Notes: generated by a model from the letters alone, not told the origin. A stretch of 64,000 bases of DNA from Deferrisoma camini S3R1 (GCF_000526155.1 NZ_JAFN01000001.1:2071014-2135013), one strand, 5' to 3'; shown: positions 25,316-35,023, counted from the stretch's first letter. Program-made: numbers and translations.

Positions 25316-26818
25316 CTACTGGTACGACATCCTGTCCTGGATTCCTTCCCTGGATGCCGGGTCAAAGATTCCCTTCTCCTTGGCCTCCTCAATCCACTGC
25401 TGCCGCAACCCCTTGAGAAACCTCTTCTTTTCCTCGACCAGCTTCCCGTAGGGAAGCCCGATCAACGCCTGGGCCTTCTCCTTGGTCGAGAAGTCGGGCG
25501 CCTCGTAGTCACCAGCCCCATACTTGGCGAGAATCGCCCGCAGCTTCACCCGCGCCTCCTGGGCCTTGGCGATGGCGCTGCCCAGGACCCGGAGCACCTC
25601 CTCCGGGGCGTGGAAGAACGCCCCGTGGGCGGCCACGGCGTAGTCCCAACGCCACTGCCCGTGACGGATGTCCTGCAGCGCCGGCCGCATCTCCTCCTCG
25701 GTGGCCCCCAGATCCCAGGCCTTGGCCGCCTCCAGGTGAGCCCGGGCGAGGATGTCCATGGCGAGGCGGGACAGCTCGTCCCTGCGCTCCCTCTTCCTCT
25801 CGACGACCGCCCTGAGCTCCTCCGGGTCCGAGTCGTGGCAGTTCAAACAGGTGTCTTCCATGGCGTCGAGGGGATTGCCGATCTGGTGGGAAGTGAAGCT
25901 GGCACCTCCCTCGCTCTTCACGGGCATGTGGCAATCGGCGCACGTGACCCCGTTCCGGCCGTGGGTCCCGGTCACGAAGGTCTCGTAGCCCGGGTGCTGG
26001 GCCTTGAGCATCGGGGCCCTGCTGAGCTTGTGGGTCCAGTCGACGAATCCGCGCTCGTCGTAGTACGCCTCCATCGCCTCGGCCGACAGGCCCTTGTCCC
26101 ACGGGAACGTCACCACCCCGGCGATCTTGTCCTCGCCGCTGGCGTCCTTCCACGGCGTTTTCTTGAAGTAGTACTCGGAGTGGCACTGGGCGCAGACCAG
26201 GGAGCGCATCTCCTCCTTGCCCGCGTCCGCGAACCTGAGGCTGCCCTCGGCATCCAGGGCCCGTTTCAGGTAGTCGCGGGTCACGGTCAAGGCCATGGTC
26301 TGGCTGTCGTGACAGTCCGCACACCCGATCGGGTTGGCGATCTCGCCGCCGTGGCGCGCCCACTTGCCGGTGAAAAAGTCCTTCTCTCCGATCTTCGCGA
26401 TCAGCCGCGGCACGTCGGGGGACTTGCAGGTCCAGCACGCGGTGGGCATGGGGCCGGAGTTGCCGTCCACCGGCGCGCCGGTGCGCAGGGTGTTGATGTT
26501 GTCTTCCAACGCGTAGGCGTGTCCCCTGGGGGCGTTGTAGTCCTTGGAAAAGCCGTACCCGGCCCACAACACCACCAGCGCCGGCTCCTTCTTCAACATG
26601 TCGGTGATACGGTCGCTCTTCCGGGTGCCCAGGAAGGTCGCGTACTGCCGGGGGTAGTACTTGCCCCACACAGAGCTACGCGGCTCGAATCTCCCGATCT
26701 GCGGCGCCGGCTCTTTCCCTTCCTGGGCGGCATCGCCCTCCCCCACCACGAACCCGAGCAGGACCAGGGGAACCCCTAGGGCGGCGGTGCCCAAACACAA
26801 CAGCGTGAGGCGCTTCAT
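25316..26818 (-). CDS. nrfA: Ammonia-forming cytochrome c nitrite reductase (NrfA)
   Basis: This 500-residue exported pentaheme cytochrome has the diagnostic lysine-ligated heme site CWTCK at 128-132 plus CADCH, CAQCH, CADCH and CLNCH. The catalytic region (QCHSEYYF) and the Ca-site region are present. A signal peptide (MKRLTLLCLGTAALGVPLVLL) fixes the start at 26818, giving a periplasmic enzyme that reduces nitrite to ammonium with six electrons. The usual quinol-oxidising partner nrfH is not adjacent on either side. The 250-base gap upstream contains no gene. Confidence 0.93.
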   Translation of the reverse strand: MKRLTLLCLGTAALGVPLVLLGFVVGEGDAAQEGKEPAPQIGRFEPRSSVWGKYYPRQYATFLGTRKSDRITDMLKKEPALVVLWAGYGFSKDYNAPRGHAYALEDNINTLRTGAPVDGNSGPMPTACWTCKSPDVPRLIAKIGEKDFFTGKWARHGGEIANPIGCADCHDSQTMALTVTRDYLKRALDAEGSLRFADAGKEEMRSLVCAQCHSEYYFKKTPWKDASGEDKIAGVVTFPWDKGLSAEAMEAYYDERGFVDWTHKLSRAPMLKAQHPGYETFVTGTHGRNGVTCADCHMPVKSEGGASFTSHQIGNPLDAMEDTCLNCHDSDPEELRAVVERKRERRDELSRLAMDILARAHLEAAKAWDLGATEEEMRPALQDIRHGQWRWDYAVAAHGAFFHAPEEVLRVLGSAIAKAQEARVKLRAILAKYGAGDYEAPDFSTKEKAQALIGLPYGKLVEEKKRFLKGLRQQWIEEAKEKGIFDPASREGIQDRMSYQ

Positions 26819-27066
26819 CGGATCCTCTCCTTCCCGAGAAAAAGGAAACTCGCCGAAGACATCGCAGTCTACCGGCTCGACAGACCAAGACAAGTGCGGG
26901 GAGGAGAGTCGACCGGGCCCCTGCCAAGGGGCGTGGCGACATTCGCCCTTCAAACCTCCACGCGAGGGGGAAGCCGATCACGGGCAACTCTCTGCAGACT
27001 GGCAGCCAGATCCCGGGAAACCGTGATGAGGTCGCCTGGATTCCGGAGGTGGAAGGTGTTCCTTTT

Positions 27067-28350
27067 TCAAAACAGGTCGTTCGACAGCGCGGCCTGGCCC
27101 GCCCCCTCCCGCCGCGCCCGGTAGGCCCGGGCCAGGTCCAGGAACATCTCCAGGCGAAGGTCCGGGTCCCCGGCGGTCTCGTCCACGTAGAACACCCGGA
27201 TCGGGATGCCGCCGTGGTCGCGGCGGACCCGGGGGTACACGGCCTCGGAGACCACGCCGTTCATGCACCCGAAGGGGCTCACGTCCATCACCGCGTCCGC
27301 CCCGCGCCCCTGGAGGTACACGGCCTTGCCCACGCTCATCACCATCTCCCCCAGGGCCCCCTCCCAGGGCAGGTACGGGGCGGCCAGGTCCAGGATCTCC
27401 TCCACGCCGTGGGGCTCGGGCCGGTCGTCCAAGAACCCGGCGAACGCCGCCTCGAGCTCGTGCTCGTCCCGGCGCTGGACCCACTGGGACAGCCGGGCCC
27501 CCAGCATCGCCCGGGACAAGGCCCGGCCCCGGCGGCGAAGCTCGTACGCCTCCCACGCGTTCACGTACCACACCCACTCCCCGATCCCGGAGAGCCACGC
27601 CTCGGCTCCCAGGGCCTCGAGGCGCCGCACGATGCCGTGGTTGCTGAACACGCTCAGGCGGCAGAAGATCTCCCCCACGACCCCCACCAGCACCCGGTCG
27701 GCGGGCGCCACCGGAACCGCCCGGAACCTCCCGGCCGCCCGCCGCAGGCTCTCCACCACCCGCTCCCGCCGCTCGGCCGTGGTGCCCGAGGGGGCCTCCA
27801 GGGCCCGGCACAGCTCCTCCAGGGACTCTTCGTAGGCCCGGTCGGCCCGGCCGGCCTCCCCCTCGTAGGGGCGCGTGCGCAGCAGGGCCCGGCGCAGCAG
27901 GTCGGCCCCCACCGTGGCCCACCACAGGGTCCGGCGGAGATCCCGGGCGGCGTCGGCCACGTCGCGGTACCCCTCGTCCGAGTTGGGGGAGACCAGGGCC
28001 ACGTCGCCGTACCCGAGCCGGTCGAGCAGCCGTCGCAGGAACGGAGCGTACTGGCCGAACCGGCACGGCCCCGTGGTGGTGGGCATCATGAACGCGGCCC
28101 GGGCCGGGTCGAACCCCGGGCGGTCCATGGCCTCGAAGAGCTCCGCCAGGGTCACCACCTGGGGGTAGCACTCCTCCCCCGAGGTGTGCCGCTTGGCCAG
28201 CTCCAGGGCCCGGGCCCCGGCCGGGGGGCACACCCGGGCGTCCACCCCGACCGAGCGCAGGGCCGCGGCGTACGTCCGGCTGGCGCCCTCGCACATCCGC
28301 GGGATGAACACCACCCGGTCCCTCACGCGGTCTGCCGACGTGCCCACCAT
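27067..28350 (-). CDS. Acyl-CoA dehydratase activase-related protein, C-terminal component
   Basis: This 427-residue protein has the cysteine-bearing segments FIPRMCEGASRTYAAAL, HTSGEECYPQVV, TTTGPCRFGQYAP and SPFGCMNG seen in the C-terminal part of large BcrAD/BadFG activase proteins (HgdB-related fold, probable Fe-S ligation). It starts inside the 3' end of the 1026-residue partner and overlaps it by 28 bp in another frame. In relatives as I recall them these regions often form one chain of about 1450 residues, so the two products probably work as a complex. The start at 28350 has a weak ribosome site, consistent with translational coupling. Confidence 0.83.
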   Translation of the reverse strand: MVGTSADRVRDRVVFIPRMCEGASRTYAAALRSVGVDARVCPPAGARALELAKRHTSGEECYPQVVTLAELFEAMDRPGFDPARAAFMMPTTTGPCRFGQYAPFLRRLLDRLGYGDVALVSPNSDEGYRDVADAARDLRRTLWWATVGADLLRRALLRTRPYEGEAGRADRAYEESLEELCRALEAPSGTTAERRERVVESLRRAAGRFRAVPVAPADRVLVGVVGEIFCRLSVFSNHGIVRRLEALGAEAWLSGIGEWVWYVNAWEAYELRRRGRALSRAMLGARLSQWVQRRDEHELEAAFAGFLDDRPEPHGVEEILDLAAPYLPWEGALGEMVMSVGKAVYLQGRGADAVMDVSPFGCMNGVVSEAVYPRVRRDHGGIPIRVFYVDETAGDPDLRLEMFLDLARAYRARREGAGQAALSNDLF

Positions 28351-31300
28351 CGCAACACCCCTTTGCTGTCCAGGTACGCCTCGCACCGGGTCAGGAAGCC
28401 GGCGTCGTTGCCGTGGCCGTCGAACTGGAGCACCAGGAACGGCTTGCCGGCGGCCTCCTCGCAGAACTGCTTCACGTAGGAGTCGGGACCGCACTTGAAG
28501 TTGGTCAGGTACACCAGGTGGAGCCGGTGCCGCCCCGAGGTCAGCCGGGCCGCCTGGAGGATCCGGCGGCCGTAGTGCCAGTACAGGTTCGGGTTCAGGT
28601 CCCGGATGCCCACCCGCTCCACCGGGAGCACGTCGAAGGGCAGCACGTTGGCCCCGTAGAAGCGCCGGAGCTTCTGGGGGATGTGGAGGTTGAGCCCGGG
28701 GTCGTACAGGTTGTAGGGCCTTCCCACGATCACCACCCCCGCCTCCCCGGTGCGCTCCAGGGTGGCCAGGGCCTCGCTGCCGGCCCGGGCCATGGCCCGC
28801 CGGAACCCCTCCCGGGCCGCGTAGGCCGCCCGCACGGCCCGGCGGTGGCGCGCCCGGGAGCCCCCGAAGCGCCGGAAGGTGCCCCACAGGGCCCGCTCCA
28901 CCGCGGCCGGGCCCTCGCCGAACCGCACCAGGGGGGCGAGCACCCGGGCCCCCGCCCCCTCCACCTCCGGGCTCGCCCGGATCACGAAGGGCGCGGTCTG
29001 GCCCCACGGGCACAGGTAGGAGGGGATGCCCCCCTCCCCCTCGGCAGGCTCGGCATCGATCACGTTGGGCAAGAGCACCGCGTCCACGCCCCGGTCCAGT
29101 AGGTCCAGCACGTGGCCGTGGGCCACCTGCACCGGGAAGCACGGCTCGGCCACGGCCGCCTCGGCCCCCCGGTCGGCCAGGGCCGGGGTGGTGGGGCCCG
29201 AGAGCCGCACCTCCAGGCCCAGGGCCTGGAGGTACGCCCGCCAGAACGGGAGCTGGTCGACGAAGTACAGGCACCTGGGGATCCCCACCGCCGGGCCCCG
29301 GGCGGGCTCCCGGAGGGCCTGCCGGAGCCGCGGGTCCTCCACCAGCTCCGCCGGGTCGACCGCCAACAGGGACTCCCGAAGGGCGAACAGGTCGGGGATG
29401 ACGGGCTCCCGCGTGCCCTCGGCCGGCCGGCGGTACCGCTCGCCGCACCGGTCGCCCCAGTAGCTCCGGCGGTTCCCCACCCGGTACTCCTGCACGTCGC
29501 AGCGGTTCGAGCACCCCTGGCACGTGAACACCCGCACCGGCCGGGCCTCGTCCCCCAGGCGGAAGCCCCGGAACCGGCTCGGGCTCCCCAGGGTCCGGCG
29601 CCGCTCCCGGGCGAGCAGGGCGGCGCCGTAGGCCCCCAGCACCCCGTTGTGGGGGGGCACCACGACGGTCTTGCCGAGCACCTTGGAGAAGGCCGCCGCC
29701 ACGGCGTCGTTGTACGCGGTGCCGCCCTGGAAGAAGATCACGTCCCCGATGCTCCGGCCCTTCACGACCCGGTTCAGGTAGTTCTGGACCACGGCGTAGG
29801 CGAGGCCGGCCACGATGTCCGCCACGCCGGCGCCCCCGGCCTTCAGGCCGGCCACGTCCCGCTCCATGAACACGGTGCACCGCTCCCCCAGGCGCGCCGG
29901 CCGCCGCGACGACAGGGCCAGCCGGGCGAACTCCCCCTCGATCCGGACCCCGAGGATCGCGGCCTGCTCCTCCAGGAACGACCCGGTGCCGGCGGCGCAC
30001 GCCTCGTTCATGGCGAAGTCCACCACCACCCCGTCCGTCAGGCGGATGAACTTGGCGTCCTGCCCCCCGATCTCGAAGATCGTGTCCACCACCGAGCCCA
30101 GGTGCCGCCGGGCGATGTCGAAGGCCCCGGTCTTGTGGGCCGTGATCTCGTCCACCACCAGGTCCGCGCCCACGAGCTCGCCCACGAGCTCCCGGCCGGA
30201 GCCGGTGGTGGCGCACCCCGCCACCCGGAGCCCGGGGCCCAGGTCGGCCTCGATCCGCCGGAGGCCCTCCCGCACCACCTGGACCGGCCGGCCCCGGGTC
30301 CGGAGGTAGATCTCGTGGACCAGGTCCCCGTCGGCGTCGACGCACACCAGGTTGGTGCTCACCGAGCCCACATCGATGCCCACGTAGACCTCTGCCCCTG
30401 CCGGCAGGGCCTTGGGCCGGACCCGGTCCCGGAGCACCACCACCCCGGCCATGTCCAGGGGCTCCCACGGCTCCCCGGGCCCGGGCGGCGCCGCCGCCCG
30501 CACCGCCACGCCCCCGGCCGGCTCCCGCCCAAGCCCCCCCAGGGCGGCGCCCACCGCCCCCCAGTGGCAGGGATGCTCGGGCACCAGGAGCCCCCCGTCC
30601 AGGGAGAACACCCCCCGCACCGCCTCCACCACGGCCCGGTTCAGGGCCACGCCCCCCACCAGGGCCGCAGGTCCCTCCACCGGCCGGGCCTTCACCACGC
30701 TCGTGCGGAAGTTCCGGGCGATGGCCTCGCACAGGCCCCGGAGCACCTCGGCCGGGCTCGCCCCTTTTTGCTGGGCGTGGATCATGTCGCTCTTGGCAAA
30801 CACGGAGCAGCGGCCGGCGATCTTGGCGGCCCGCTCCGCCCGCAGGGCCTCGGGCCCCATCTCGTCCACCCCGAACCCCAGGCGCAGGGCCTGCTGGTCG
30901 AGGAACGCCCCGGTGCCCGCGGCGCACTCGCTGTTGGTGTCGTAGTCGAGCAGGGGGACCTCCACGCCCTCCCCCGCCCCGGCGATCCGGAGGTACCGGG
31001 CGCTCTCGCCCCCGATCTCGAACACGGTGCGCACCCCCGGCAGCAGAAGCCCGACGGCCCGGGCCAGGGCCCGCAGGTCGTGCTCCCACACCGCGCCGGT
31101 CCGCGCGGCCAGGGGGCGGCCCGCGGCGCCGGTGAGTCGCACGGTCCAGCCCTCGGACGCCGGCCCCAGGGCCCGGCGCAGCCTCTCCAGCAACTCCTCG
31201 GCCGCACCCACAGGGTCCCCCCCGCCCCTCGTCGGCGCCACGGCGTACAGGCGGTACCCCGGCGGGCCGGTGCCGAACGGGTCCAGCAGCCCCGGGGCCC

Positions 31301-31403
31301 GAACGTCCGCCTCCGGAAGGACCGAGGGCACCAGCACCACGGCCTTCACCGCCACGGACCCCACGTCGCAGCCCACCGCGAGCCCCTTGCCCTTCCTCCC
31401 CAT
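28323..31403 (-). CDS. Tandem BcrAD/BadFG ATPase (2-hydroxyacyl-CoA dehydratase-type activase)
   Basis: This 1026-residue protein contains two ASKHA-fold ATPase modules. The first starts at VGCDVGSVAVKAVV (about residue 12) with its Fe-S cysteine in SECAAGTGAFLDQQA. The second starts at VGIDVGSVSTNLV (about 340), with FEIGGQDAKFI and NEACAAGTGSFLEEQA. A cysteine-rich segment (FTCQGCSNRCDVQEY) and a DUF2229 domain follow. These proteins drive ATP-dependent single-electron transfer at low potential. AGGAGGGAGG upstream selects the ATG at 31403 over the in-frame GTG at 31424. Its target is not in this window. Confidence 0.88.
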   Translation of the reverse strand: MGRKGKGLAVGCDVGSVAVKAVVLVPSVLPEADVRAPGLLDPFGTGPPGYRLYAVAPTRGGGDPVGAAEELLERLRRALGPASEGWTVRLTGAAGRPLAARTGAVWEHDLRALARAVGLLLPGVRTVFEIGGESARYLRIAGAGEGVEVPLLDYDTNSECAAGTGAFLDQQALRLGFGVDEMGPEALRAERAAKIAGRCSVFAKSDMIHAQQKGASPAEVLRGLCEAIARNFRTSVVKARPVEGPAALVGGVALNRAVVEAVRGVFSLDGGLLVPEHPCHWGAVGAALGGLGREPAGGVAVRAAAPPGPGEPWEPLDMAGVVVLRDRVRPKALPAGAEVYVGIDVGSVSTNLVCVDADGDLVHEIYLRTRGRPVQVVREGLRRIEADLGPGLRVAGCATTGSGRELVGELVGADLVVDEITAHKTGAFDIARRHLGSVVDTIFEIGGQDAKFIRLTDGVVVDFAMNEACAAGTGSFLEEQAAILGVRIEGEFARLALSSRRPARLGERCTVFMERDVAGLKAGGAGVADIVAGLAYAVVQNYLNRVVKGRSIGDVIFFQGGTAYNDAVAAAFSKVLGKTVVVPPHNGVLGAYGAALLARERRRTLGSPSRFRGFRLGDEARPVRVFTCQGCSNRCDVQEYRVGNRRSYWGDRCGERYRRPAEGTREPVIPDLFALRESLLAVDPAELVEDPRLRQALREPARGPAVGIPRCLYFVDQLPFWRAYLQALGLEVRLSGPTTPALADRGAEAAVAEPCFPVQVAHGHVLDLLDRGVDAVLLPNVIDAEPAEGEGGIPSYLCPWGQTAPFVIRASPEVEGAGARVLAPLVRFGEGPAAVERALWGTFRRFGGSRARHRRAVRAAYAAREGFRRAMARAGSEALATLERTGEAGVVIVGRPYNLYDPGLNLHIPQKLRRFYGANVLPFDVLPVERVGIRDLNPNLYWHYGRRILQAARLTSGRHRLHLVYLTNFKCGPDSYVKQFCEEAAGKPFLVLQFDGHGNDAGFLTRCEAYLDSKGVLRWWARRQTA

Positions 31404-31755
31404 CTGGACCTCCCTCCTTCTCACCGGCCGGCGGATGGGGCCAGCATACCAACAGCGGACGGATAGGAAAGGAGCAGAGAGCAGGCTGGGACGTTGGGAG
31501 GTCAGACGCTCGGAAGCCAGGGGGGACCGCCGGCCAGGCTCCGATGGGGTTCGTCAAGTCCTCCCATCGGGCACGGGCGATCGGGGGAGGGGCAGAGGGT
31601 TCCGTGCCCACCCGCGGCGCGTACTCTCACGCCCCGCAGCGGACCAAACCGAGGCGCCCCCTGCGAGGGTGTCAGCGGATCGGTTCAAGCCATCGACTCA
31701 AAGCGCTTTTTCAACAGATTCCCCCATCCAGCAATGAATTCGTCATGTGCGGCTC
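31404..31755. other. Intergenic region, no gene
   Basis: About 350 bases without a convincing gene. A degenerate 8-mer array (GGCTGGGA, CGTTGGGA and variants) lies at about 31484-31523. The remainder shows no recognised element. Confidence 0.4.
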
Positions 31756-32274
31756 TCACGCGGTCAAGATGAACCCCGTGAGCGCGAGGGCCGCCGCGGC
31801 GACCAGGCCGCAGAAGACGCCGAACAGCGCCACAGCATAGGTGTCCACCACCGGCCGACCGTTCACGGTCGTCCACGGTGAGGCAAAGGCGTGGGCCACC
31901 CGGTCGCCTTTGGTGATCTCGTCGTAGACCGCCTCAGGAACGGTGAACGTCTCGCCCCCGACCCCGATCTCGAACGTGTAGACGTTCCCAGCTCGGCCGA
32001 AACTCTGCTTCTCCCACACCTCGCCCGAGAACGAGGGGATCTTGAACAGCCACAGATGGACACATGCCGCGAGAACCAACCCCACCCCCCAGACGGCCAG
32101 GACCGCCTTTCCCTTGGCGGCCGGGCCCATGCGCTCCGAGCCCTGAGAACGGGGCTCCGGGCCCGGGCCGCGCCCCTGCCGCCGGGCGACCCATGCGATC
32201 GCCCCGCCGAGGGCGAGCAGGATTGCCAGGGTGGCGCCGAAGCTGGGTAAGAACACGTCCAAGAACGTCTGCAT
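31756..32274 (-). CDS. Hypothetical membrane protein
   Basis: The 172-residue protein has three hydrophobic stretches: LPSFGATLAILLALGGAIAW at the N-terminus, KAVLAVWGVGLVLAACVHLW in the middle and ALFGVFCGLVAAAALALTGF at the C-terminus. The loop of about 70 residues between segments two and three (FEIGVGGETFTVPEAVYDEI, KGDRV) looks like a small beta domain. I do not recognise a family. The start at 32274 is chosen because the first membrane segment follows directly. Confidence 0.65.
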   Translation of the reverse strand: MQTFLDVFLPSFGATLAILLALGGAIAWVARRQGRGPGPEPRSQGSERMGPAAKGKAVLAVWGVGLVLAACVHLWLFKIPSFSGEVWEKQSFGRAGNVYTFEIGVGGETFTVPEAVYDEITKGDRVAHAFASPWTTVNGRPVVDTYAVALFGVFCGLVAAAALALTGFILTA

Positions 32275-32309
32275 GATTCCCCTCGGTCCCGGCGGGTGCT
32301 CCGCCCCCC

Positions 32310-32813
32310 TCAGTGCCAACCCAGATCGGCGAGGAGCAGCCCCACCACGCTGCGCCGGTTGTGGTCGCGAGTGTACCGCTCGGCCGCCTCCCGAGCCGTC
32401 TCCTCGCTGGCCCAGGCCCCCACCACGTCGTGGTGCGCCCCCTTGGGATAGGGCTCCCGCAGCACCACGAACAGGTGGTTGGGCCACCGTTCCCGAGGGA
32501 GCTCATCAGAAGACGGATACGGAACGGGTGGATCCGGCAGGAGCGGGGAGCGCCGCGGAGCACGTCGCTTGCTGCCCGGCGGAGGGTGGAACGCAATCCG
32601 CTTCTCCAGCAGCCAGAGCTGAGTGTAGCCGTAAGGGAAGCACCGCTCCGCCGCTTCCATCCAGCCCTCCGACGGCGGGAACAACCCGGTGAACCGCTGC
32701 TCCCGGTTCGTCAGGTAGAGGAACCAGAGAGGGGTGGAGGGCTCGCCCGCGGTGCCGAACGGCGTCCGCCAAGGACGAACCGAGAAGGGGAACTCCTTTT
32801 GGTAGATCGGCAC
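32310..32813 (-). CDS. Hypothetical protein
   Basis: An open frame of 167 residues starts at GTG 32813; a further in-frame GTG lies at 32885. It is rich in Trp, Pro and charged residues (RPWRTPFG, PLWFLYLTN, NHLFVVLREPYPKG, TRDHNRRSVVGLLLADLGWH). No signal peptide, membrane segment or known motif is visible. It precedes the membrane protein at 31756-32274 on the same strand by 35 bases, so they may be co-transcribed. Function unknown. Confidence 0.55.
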   Translation of the reverse strand: MPIYQKEFPFSVRPWRTPFGTAGEPSTPLWFLYLTNREQRFTGLFPPSEGWMEAAERCFPYGYTQLWLLEKRIAFHPPPGSKRRAPRRSPLLPDPPVPYPSSDELPRERWPNHLFVVLREPYPKGAHHDVVGAWASEETAREAAERYTRDHNRRSVVGLLLADLGWH

Positions 32814-33080
32814 GGGAAGGACTCCAAGCGGAGGGGCAGCACGGACCCACGTCTTGCCGGGAAGAGGGCATCCCACCGGTAGCACAGAGCGGGATAGGAC
32901 TCAACCGCCGAACTGCGAGCGAAGATCCCCGGGTACCAGCCCCCTACCAAGACAAACCGGTCGAATGGCTCAGGCGCGATGGGGACAGGCGGTCGGAGGC
33001 TGGGCACGAGGCCCGCCCTCCGGCTGAGAGGGCAGGGCCGGACCGCGACAAGAGGGCTGCCACCGTGGCACGGCTCGGGA

Positions 33081-33533
33081 TCAGGCGGGCTCGGGCGGCC
33101 GGACCACCAGCACCGGACATGGCGCTTGCCGGAGGACCCGGTCCGTGACACTGCCCAGGAAGAACCGCGGCACCGCGGGGCGGCTGTGTGACGCCATCAC
33201 GATCAGGTCCGCCCTCTCCTGCCGCGCCCGAGCCAGGATCGAGGTCACGGGGTCGCCCTTCTCGATCACGGTGGTGGTGGCCACCCCCTCCGCCACAAAC
33301 CGCTCGTGGGCCCGATTGAGGGTGTTCTCGTGGTGTGCTCGGATCTCCCGCTCGAACTCCTCCGGCACCGACAGCTCGTAGTACAGCCCGAACCGCTCCG
33401 GAGCGAAGTCAAACGCCGAGCACAAGACCACCCGGGCGCCGAACGCCTTGGCCAACGGCAGCGCGGCATCCACCGCCAGGCTGCACAGCTTTGATCCGTC
33501 CAGGGGGATCAGGATCGTCCGGTAGGCTTTCAT
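33081..33533 (-). CDS. Universal stress protein (UspA family)
   Basis: This 150-residue UspA-fold protein begins with YRTILIPLDGSKLCSLAVDAAL and ends with VLRQAPCPVLVVRPP. The ATP-binding loop is degenerate: MASHSRPAVPRFFLGSVTDRVL keeps GSV but has Pro-Arg in place of GxxG. Nucleotide binding is therefore possible but not certain. AGGAGG six bases before the ATG at 33533 fixes the start. Cytoplasmic stress-related role inferred from the family. Confidence 0.88.
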   Translation of the reverse strand: MKAYRTILIPLDGSKLCSLAVDAALPLAKAFGARVVLCSAFDFAPERFGLYYELSVPEEFEREIRAHHENTLNRAHERFVAEGVATTTVIEKGDPVTSILARARQERADLIVMASHSRPAVPRFFLGSVTDRVLRQAPCPVLVVRPPEPA

Positions 33534-33758
33534 GGCAACCCTCCTCTTTCGCATCCGCTGTGGCAGCACCGCCCAAAGCAAGGCGCGCGCTGCCTCACAT
33601 TCACTCATTTGGATGCGGGAAAAGGAGGGGCGTTACACTCCTCGCAGCCGTCACAGAATACAGGCCTACCGGGACCTCCAGGCAACTTCGGGCCTTCGGC
33701 CTGGCGGGCCTCTCCTCGATCACCGTCCCGAGCCGCTCCAGGAACGCCGCTCGCTTCT

Positions 33759-35006
33759 TCAAAGCGCTCCGAACGGCAGGGCGGTCACGCCGGGCCCCAG
33801 AGGGAGCACGACGTCCCCAGGGTGCACCACGTACCCCGGCATCGCCCGGTCCCCAAAGTCCTTTTGGAAGCGCCGGATCGCAGAAGCCATGGCCGGGCGT
33901 GGCGTGGCGGACAGCTTCACCTCGATGGGGACGAGATTCTGGCCGGCCTCCACCACGAAATCCACCTCTGAGCCTGCGGCGGTTCGCCAGAAGTACACCT
34001 GCGGATCCACGCCGCGGTGTGCGTAGGCCTTCACGAGTTCGCAGAGCACCGCGGTCTCCAGGATGGCTCCCCCCAGGGGGCCGGCAGCCGCGTGGTCCGG
34101 GTCCTTCAGACCCGTCAGATAGCAGAGCGTGCCGACGTCTGTGAAATAGACCTTTGGGGTCTTGACGAGCCGCTTTCCTACGTTGGCGAAGTAGGGGCGA
34201 AGGACGATGACCTGGTAGGTGGCCTCCAGCACGGACAGCCATGCCTTGACCGTGTTGACGGCCACTCCGAGGTCCCGAGCGATATCGCTCAGGTTCAGGA
34301 GTTGGGCGCTTCTGGCGGCAAGCATCCGGAGGAAGTTCTGGAACTGGGTGAGGTCCCCGACCTGCCGAAGCGTCCGGACGTCCCGTTCGAGGTACGTCTG
34401 GATGTAGCTCCCGTGCCACAGGCTCACATCCCGCCGGGGGTGAGCCACGAGCTCTGGGTACCCCCCCCGGAGAAATCGCTCCCAAAGCTCGCGGTACGCC
34501 AGGGGCTTCCCGGCCGGCGGCGGGGCCCCGGGTTCCCACGGCAGCGGAAGCTGCGGCCTTCCCTCCGCCTCCCGCCTCGAAAGGGGGAGAAGGCGAAGCA
34601 TCGCGGCACGGCCTGCCAACGACTCGGTCACCCTCTGCATGAGCAGGAGGTTCTGCGAACCGGTCAGCAGGAACTGCCCGGTCTGGTGCCGATCGGCATC
34701 GATCTTCTCTTTGATGTAGGGAAGGAGGTCCGGGGCGTACTGGACCTCGTCCAGGATCACGGGAGGCGGATACATCTCGAGGAAAGTCCGCGGATCTTCC
34801 TCCGCAGCCGCCCGCACATCGGGCGGCTCAAGGGAGACATATCGGTAACGCCTTCCAAAGAGGCGCTTGAGAAGCGTGGTCTTGCCAGACTGCCGCGGGC
34901 CGGTCAGCACTACGGCAGGGAACTCCTCGGCCGCCCTCCGGAGGACGGGCTCCAGCGACCTTGGGATATATGGGCTCATGGCAGGCTTTTTGTCGATATT
35001 TTGCAT
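33759..35006 (-). CDS. AAA-type ATPase with DUF4143 domain
   Basis: The 415-residue protein has a Walker A GPRQSGKTTLLKRLFG near residue 36, Walker B PPVILDEVQYAP near 85 and sensor LLTGSQN, followed by a DUF4143 domain ending in a restriction-nuclease-like patch (VYFWRTAAGSEVDFVVE, PIEVKLSATP). Such ATPases are common in accessory regions and their role is unsettled. Two starts are possible: 35006, which lies inside an inverted repeat, or Met10 at 34979; neither has a good ribosome site. Confidence 0.82.
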   Translation of the reverse strand: MQNIDKKPAMSPYIPRSLEPVLRRAAEEFPAVVLTGPRQSGKTTLLKRLFGRRYRYVSLEPPDVRAAAEEDPRTFLEMYPPPVILDEVQYAPDLLPYIKEKIDADRHQTGQFLLTGSQNLLLMQRVTESLAGRAAMLRLLPLSRREAEGRPQLPLPWEPGAPPPAGKPLAYRELWERFLRGGYPELVAHPRRDVSLWHGSYIQTYLERDVRTLRQVGDLTQFQNFLRMLAARSAQLLNLSDIARDLGVAVNTVKAWLSVLEATYQVIVLRPYFANVGKRLVKTPKVYFTDVGTLCYLTGLKDPDHAAAGPLGGAILETAVLCELVKAYAHRGVDPQVYFWRTAAGSEVDFVVEAGQNLVPIEVKLSATPRPAMASAIRRFQKDFGDRAMPGYVVHPGDVVLPLGPGVTALPFGAL

Positions 35007-35023
35007 TTTGATTGCAAAATATC
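34995..35023. promoter_or_regulatory. Inverted repeat over the DUF4143 ATPase start
   Basis: GATATTTTGCA and TGCAAAATATC are perfect 11-bp arms with a seven-base AT-rich centre, unusual in this GC-rich DNA. The repeat overlaps the upstream candidate start codon, so it may be an operator, with the gene starting at 34979. It might also mark the end of an inserted segment. Confidence 0.5.
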
